A DNA stretch of 64,000 nucleotides from Modicisalibacter radicis. GTDB lineage: Bacteria; Pseudomonadota; Gammaproteobacteria; Pseudomonadales; Halomonadaceae. Numbering within the stretch: the stretch's first letter is position 1; each line of letters opens with the position of its first letter. Of this stretch, positions 59,924-64,000 are shown piece by piece. The stretch spans positions 1 to 64,000 of the forward strand of contig NZ_CAAHFN010000033.1 in the NCBI RefSeq assembly GCF_900961225.1, written 5' to 3'. Position numbers and translations under genes: made by a program. The notes beneath the pieces were generated by a model. That model worked only from the letters and a program-made list of their open reading frames with translations, made no database searches and had not been told where the DNA came from.

Positions 59924-59996
59924 ACGTCGTCTCCACTAAGCAAAATTGCGATGTGCGGCGAGGCCGCCGTCTGCGATGAAGACGGCGGCCTCGCTA

Positions 59997-61325
59997 TCAT
60001 CCTCGGACACCATCGGCCCAGACCGGTGGCGCCAGTTCCTCCGGTGGCAGGTAATCCTCGGCTTTCTCGCCCAGCCGGGCGAGCAGTTGCATGAATTCGC
60101 GCCGTGGCAGGCGAATCGTCAGTAGGCTGCGACCCTGATCGTCGAAGCGCTCGCCACGGACTGCGTCCAACTCGTGCAACCCCGCCCGTAGCCTACCCTG
60201 ATCGGGCGTCAACGTCAGGTCCAGATCGAGCAGGTCCTCGGCCAGGCGCTCGGACAGCGCCTGATGCAGCAGGTCGAAGCCGCTGCCCTGCTGCGCCGAC
60301 AGCCACACCTCCTCGGGCACGCCGTGGCCATCGCGCTCGATGCGCGGCGCGCTGTCGAGCAGGTCGATCTTGTTCATCACCCGCAGGCAGGGTACTTCAC
60401 TGGCGCCGATCTCCTCGAGCACCGAATTGACCTCCGCCATGTTCTGCTCGCGCTCGGGGTCGGCACAGTCGATCACGTGGATCAGCAGCGAGGCTTCGTT
60501 GGCCTCCTGCAGCGTGGCCTGGAAGGCCTCCACCAGCTTGTGCGGCAGATGGCGGATGAAGCCCACCGTGTCGGCCATCACCACCGGCCCCACATCGGCC
60601 ACGTCGAGCCGGCGCAGGGTCGGGTCGAGGGTGGCGAACAGCTGATCGGCGGTATACACCGTCGAAGCGGTCAAGGCGTTGAACAGCGTCGACTTGCCGG
60701 CGTTGGTATACCCCACCAGAGAGACACTGGGGATTTCGGCCCGCGAGCGCGCCCGGCGATTCTGCGCGCGCTGGCTGCGCACCTTGTCGAGCCGCTTGTG
60801 GATCGCCTTGATGCGCGCCCGCAACAGCCGGCGGTCGGTCTCGAGCTGGGTTTCACCCGGCCCGCGCAGGCCGATGCCGCCTTTCTGACGCTCCAGGTGA
60901 GTCCAGCCCCGCACCAGCCGGGTGGACATGTACTCGAGCTGGGCCAGCTCGACCTGCAGCTTGCCCTCATGGGTCCGCGCACGCTGGGCGAAGATGTCGA
61001 GGATCAATCCGGTACGATCGAGCACTCGGCACTTCAGGGAGCGCTCGAGGTTACGTTCCTGGGAGGGACTCAATGTATGGTTGAAGATCACCAGCTCGGC
61101 GTGGTGGACGGCGAGCAGCTCGCGCAGCTCCTCCACCTTGCCGCTGCCGATGAAGGCACGCGGATCGGGCCGACGCCGGCTCCCCTGCATGAGGGTCGCC
61201 GGCTCGGCGCCCGCGGAACGCACCAGTTCCAGGAATTCACCCGGATCTTCGCGCTCTTGCTCGTCCTGAAAGTCGACATGGACGAGAACCGCCGTTTCAC
61301 CGGCGTCGGGACGTTCAAAAAACAA
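59997..61325 (-). CDS. hflX: Ribosome-splitting GTPase HflX
   Basis: A 442-residue GTPase with the N-terminal HflX domain (FIGSGKVEELRELLAVHHAE; RTGLILDIFAQRARTHEGKL), a coiled coil, and the G domain: G1 SLVGYTNAGKST, G3 DTVGFIRHLPH, G4 NKID. It rescues stalled ribosomes under stress. The ATG at 61325 lies 14 bp after hfq, in the standard hfq-hflX-hflK-hflC order. Confidence 0.95.
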   Translation of the reverse strand: MFFERPDAGETAVLVHVDFQDEQEREDPGEFLELVRSAGAEPATLMQGSRRRPDPRAFIGSGKVEELRELLAVHHAELVIFNHTLSPSQERNLERSLKCRVLDRTGLILDIFAQRARTHEGKLQVELAQLEYMSTRLVRGWTHLERQKGGIGLRGPGETQLETDRRLLRARIKAIHKRLDKVRSQRAQNRRARSRAEIPSVSLVGYTNAGKSTLFNALTASTVYTADQLFATLDPTLRRLDVADVGPVVMADTVGFIRHLPHKLVEAFQATLQEANEASLLIHVIDCADPEREQNMAEVNSVLEEIGASEVPCLRVMNKIDLLDSAPRIERDGHGVPEEVWLSAQQGSGFDLLHQALSERLAEDLLDLDLTLTPDQGRLRAGLHELDAVRGERFDDQGRSLLTIRLPRREFMQLLARLGEKAEDYLPPEELAPPVWADGVRG

Positions 61326-61339
61326 TCAGTACCTCGCGA

Positions 61340-61588
61340 TCAATCTTCCTGCCCGGCCATGGCGGGATCCTGTGCCGGCAGGCGCACGTTGCGTGAAGGC
61401 ACCACCGTCGAGATGGCATGCTTGTAGACCATCTGACTGACGGTGTTACGCAGCAGAATCACGAATTGGTCGAAGGACTCGATCTGCCCCTGCAGCTTGA
61501 TTCCGTTGACCAGGAAGATGGACACCGGAATGCGTTCCTTGCGCAGGATGTTCAGATACGGGTCTTGAAGGGACTGCCCTTTGGACAT
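61340..61588 (-). CDS. hfq: RNA chaperone Hfq
   Basis: An 82-residue Sm-like RNA chaperone. Sm1 ([20 protein letters not shown]) and Sm2 ([13 protein letters not shown]) are intact, and the start [20 protein letters not shown] is nearly invariant in gammaproteobacteria. The acidic C-terminal tail is short. It pairs sRNAs with mRNAs. It lies 117 bp downstream of miaA; that gap holds a dyad ATGAGGC...GCCTCAT but no gene. Confidence 0.97.
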   Translation of the reverse strand: MSKGQSLQDPYLNILRKERIPVSIFLVNGIKLQGQIESFDQFVILLRNTVSQMVYKHAISTVVPSRNVRLPAQDPAMAGQED

Positions 61589-61705
61589 TTTGCTCTCCCT
61601 AACTGTCTCTAGTTGATGTCATTTTAATGGTCGCCCCACAGGGCTTTATGAGGCCTGGGCCACGCCGCCGGCAAAACCCCACCACGACGAAAGCCTCATC
61701 TTACG

Positions 61706-62662
61706 CTAAGTGCCGCACTGGCGCACGATTTTCAAGGCTTCGTCGAGCGGCGCAGGCGCGCACGAATCGATCCAGCTCAGCCCCGGCCAGGAGCGCAGCC
61801 AGGTCAGCTGACGCTTGGCCAGTTGTCGCGTCGCGATCACGCCTTTCTCACGCAGCGTAACTCGATCGTACCAACCCTCAAGGTACTCCCACACCTGGCG
61901 GTAACCGACGCTTTTCAGGGCCGGCAGCTCGGGACTCAGGTCCCCCCGCCCGCGCAAGCCGGCCACCTCGTCGATGAAGCCCTGCTCGAGCATGGCGTCG
62001 AAGCGCCGGGCGATGCGCTCATGCAGCACCGCCCTATCCATGGGCGCGAGTCCTATGGACAACGTACGCCAGGGCAAGGTTTCCGCTTGCTGCTCCTGCC
62101 ACAGCGCACTCATCGGTCGACCGCTCAGCCGCTGCACTTCCAGGGCACGCATCAGTCGCTGGGGATCGTTGCGATGAATGCGCGCCGCCGACTCGGGGTC
62201 GACCCGCGCCAGCTCCTCGTGCAGGGCGCCCAGGCCGCGCTCGGCCGCCCAGGCCTCGAGTTCGGCGCGCAGCGCCTGGTCCGCGGCCGGCAGCCGGGCG
62301 ATCCCGCCCAGCAGGCTACGGTAGTAGAGCATGGTGCCGCCGACCAGCAGCGGAATCCTGCCCGCGGCGCCGATCTCGCGCATCTCGCGCCGCGCATCGT
62401 CGCGAAAGTCGGCGGCCGAATAGGGGTCGCCAGGGTCACGAATGTCGATCAGTCGGTGCGGAGCGCGGGCCAGTTCGGCGGCAGAGGGCTTGGCGGTGCC
62501 GATATCCATTCCGCGGTAGACCATCGCCGAATCGACGCTGACCAGCTCCGCGCCCAGCCGCTCGTGCAGCGCCATCGCCAGGTCGGTCTTGCCCGACGCC
62601 GTGGGGCCCATCAGCAGGATCGCCAGTGGCCGCCGGTCGCGCTCGTCGCTCGCGCCGCTCAT
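61706..62662 (-). CDS. miaA: tRNA dimethylallyltransferase
   Basis: A 318-residue enzyme that prenylates A37 of tRNAs reading UNN codons. The P-loop is [20 protein letters not shown], followed by [33 protein letters not shown] and [13 protein letters not shown], and later GYRQVWEYL and [13 protein letters not shown]. The ATG at 62662 overlaps the mutL stop by four bases, the typical mutL-miaA junction. The longer in-frame extension upstream overlaps mutL and is not real. Confidence 0.96.
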   Translation of the reverse strand: MSGASDERDRRPLAILLMGPTASGKTDLAMALHERLGAELVSVDSAMVYRGMDIGTAKPSAAELARAPHRLIDIRDPGDPYSAADFRDDARREMREIGAAGRIPLLVGGTMLYYRSLLGGIARLPAADQALRAELEAWAAERGLGALHEELARVDPESAARIHRNDPQRLMRALEVQRLSGRPMSALWQEQQAETLPWRTLSIGLAPMDRAVLHERIARRFDAMLEQGFIDEVAGLRGRGDLSPELPALKSVGYRQVWEYLEGWYDRVTLREKGVIATRQLAKRQLTWLRSWPGLSWIDSCAPAPLDEALKIVRQCGT

Positions 62663-64000
62663 TGGCCACGCATGAAAAGCTTGTCGAGCTCGGCCATCGA
62701 CATCTCGGTCCAGGTCGGCCGCCCGTGGTTGCATTGGCCGCTGCGCTCGGTGCGTTCCATGTCGCGCAACAGCGCGTTCATCTCCGGCACCGTCAGGCGA
62801 CGATTGGCGCGCACGCTGCCGTGACACGACATGGTCGCCAGCAGTTCGTTGATATGCGCCTCGAGCCTGTCCGAGCGCCCATAGCGCTCGAGGTCGCCGA
62901 GCATGTCGCGGATCAGCGGCTCGACATCGGCCTCGGCCAGCAGCGTCGGCACCTGCCGTACCAGCAGGGTTTCCGGCCCGGCGACATCAAGCTCGACGCC
63001 GAGCCGGGTAAACGCCTCGCGGCAGCTCTCGGCAGTCTCCACGGCGTTGGCGCTGACCGCCAGCGAGACCGGCACCAGCAGCGGCTGGGCGTCGAGCGCG
63101 CCGCCATGCACCTGGGTCTTCATGCGCTCGTAGACGATCCGCTCGTGAGCCGCATGCATGTCGACCATCACCAGACCGCGCGCGGTCTGGGCAAGGATAT
63201 ACACGCCGTGCAGCTGGGCCACGGCATAACCCAGCGGCGGCGCCTGGGTCGGGTCGTCGTCGGGCAGCGTGGTCCGCTCGGGCGCCAGGCGACTGCGCTC
63301 GTCGAGCGCGGTGGCGGCCGCCGTGCCGCCCGGGGCCGCCTCGGGCCGAGGTGTCAACAGGCTGGCCTCATGCTCGGGGTGCAGCGCCTGGTAACCGGCC
63401 ATGAATTCACGCACCCGCGAGGCGCCAGGACGGTTCTCGCGCTCGCCGCCGGCAGGCGAACGCAGCGCCATGGGCTGCTGCTGCCAACGCGGCTCGGCGG
63501 CGCCAGCCCCGGCGGCTGGCTCGGCCCGCTCATCGGCGCTCGGCCCGCCCGTCGGCGCGGCCGAGCCATCCCGGGGGCGGACCTCGCCGAGGGCCCGGTG
63601 CAGGCTGGAAAACAGGAAGTCGTGCACCAGTCGGCCGTCGCGAAAGCGCACCTCGTGCTTGGTGGGGTGAACATTGACGTCGACCACGCTGGGATCGACG
63701 TCCAGATAAAGCACGAACACCGGCTGGCGGCCATGGAACAGCACGTCTCGATAGGCCTGGCGGATGGCGTGCGCGACCAGGCGATCGCGCACCACCCGGC
63801 CGTTGACGAAGAAATACTGCTGGTCGGCCTGGGCCCGGGAGTGTGTCGGCAGGCCCACCCAGCCCCACAGGCGCATGCCGGTGGCCTCGAGATCGATATG
63901 CAGCGCATTGTCGAGGAACTTGTTCCCCAGCAGTGCGGCGATGCGCCGCTCGCTGCCCGCATCGTCGTTCACCGGGCGCAACTGGTGAACGGTCTTCTGA
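62659..64000 (-). CDS. mutL: DNA mismatch repair protein MutL, C-terminal part (runs off window)
   Basis: The visible 447 residues lack the N-terminal ATPase motifs, which lie beyond the right edge. Present are the end of the GHKL/S5 region ([40 protein letters not shown]), a Pro/Ala-rich linker, and the dimerisation domain ([48 protein letters not shown]). The reading frame is open through position 64000. The C-terminal domain lacks the DQHA(X)2E(X)4E endonuclease motif, having [11 protein letters not shown], common in Dam-type gammaproteobacterial MutL. Confidence 0.95.
   Translation of the reverse strand, partial: QKTVHQLRPVNDDAGSERRIAALLGNKFLDNALHIDLEATGMRLWGWVGLPTHSRAQADQQYFFVNGRVVRDRLVAHAIRQAYRDVLFHGRQPVFVLYLDVDPSVVDVNVHPTKHEVRFRDGRLVHDFLFSSLHRALGEVRPRDGSAAPTGGPSADERAEPAAGAGAAEPRWQQQPMALRSPAGGERENRPGASRVREFMAGYQALHPEHEASLLTPRPEAAPGGTAAATALDERSRLAPERTTLPDDDPTQAPPLGYAVAQLHGVYILAQTARGLVMVDMHAAHERIVYERMKTQVHGGALDAQPLLVPVSLAVSANAVETAESCREAFTRLGVELDVAGPETLLVRQVPTLLAEADVEPLIRDMLGDLERYGRSDRLEAHINELLATMSCHGSVRANRRLTVPEMNALLRDMERTERSGQCNHGRPTWTEMSMAELDKLFMRGQ

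Overview
The window is GC-rich and densely coded. It looks like chromosomal DNA of a halophilic gammaproteobacterium, most likely a Halomonadaceae member (Halomonas, Salinicola, Kushneria or a relative). The basis is the mutL-miaA-hfq-hflX-hflK-hflC-hisZ-purA block, the DUF1853, DUF2797, YeaC and DUF3549 families typical of Pseudomonas/Halomonas-type genomes, and several compatible-solute uptake genes. The genus assignment is inference; no 16S rRNA is present.

Layout. 1-384: end of an IS3-family element. 0.5-9.3 kb: a glycine-betaine-type binding protein, DUF2797/YeaC, a rhomboid protease, a phosphatase, NAD kinase, DUF1853, a metal-efflux permease behind a MerR-type promoter, an EamA exporter and a DUF6314 protein. 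9.4-17.5 kb: a six-gene ABC importer matching the rhizobial glycerol system GlpSTPQ-V, with a divergent sigma-54 activator and a good -24/-12 promoter between them. 17.6-21.9 kb: small stress-type genes, tRNA-Gly(CCC), an orphan tricarboxylate-type receptor and an AraC regulator. 22-27 kb: putA and putP for proline use. 27-35.6 kb: a YbgE-like protein, OmpW, GGCT, YqcC, an amino-acid (probably cystine) ABC importer, DUF3549, RimB/RimK, an unidentified helical protein and a SanA/YdcF protein. 35.7-41.7 kb: sufR-B-C-D-S-T Fe-S assembly.

42.1-53.8 kb is the most distinctive part. It is an exopolysaccharide cluster built from alginate-machinery homologues: an Alg8-like polymerase with an extra C-terminal domain, an Alg44-like PilZ co-polymerase, two tandem AlgL-like PL5 lyases and a large AlgK-like Sel1 lipoprotein. 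Its first gene is a UDP-glucose dehydrogenase rather than the GDP-mannose dehydrogenase AlgD, and it also carries a PL14/PL20-type lyase. The window has no epimerase, acetylation genes or outer-membrane porin. The simplest reading is a c-di-GMP-activated secreted polyuronate made from UDP-glucuronate, i.e. a glucuronan-like polymer, and not alginate.

53.8-64 kb: a TerC-family protein behind a probable yybP-ykoY (manganese) riboswitch, then purA, hisZ, hflC, hflK, hflX, hfq, miaA and the 3' part of mutL, all on the minus strand and leaving the window.

Working together: several uptake systems (betaine, proline, probable glycerol, cystine) and an acidic polysaccharide fit a salt-stressed, desiccation-prone lifestyle. 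Fe-S, metal and manganese control (Suf, MerR-type promoter, TerC riboswitch) point to redox and metal homeostasis.
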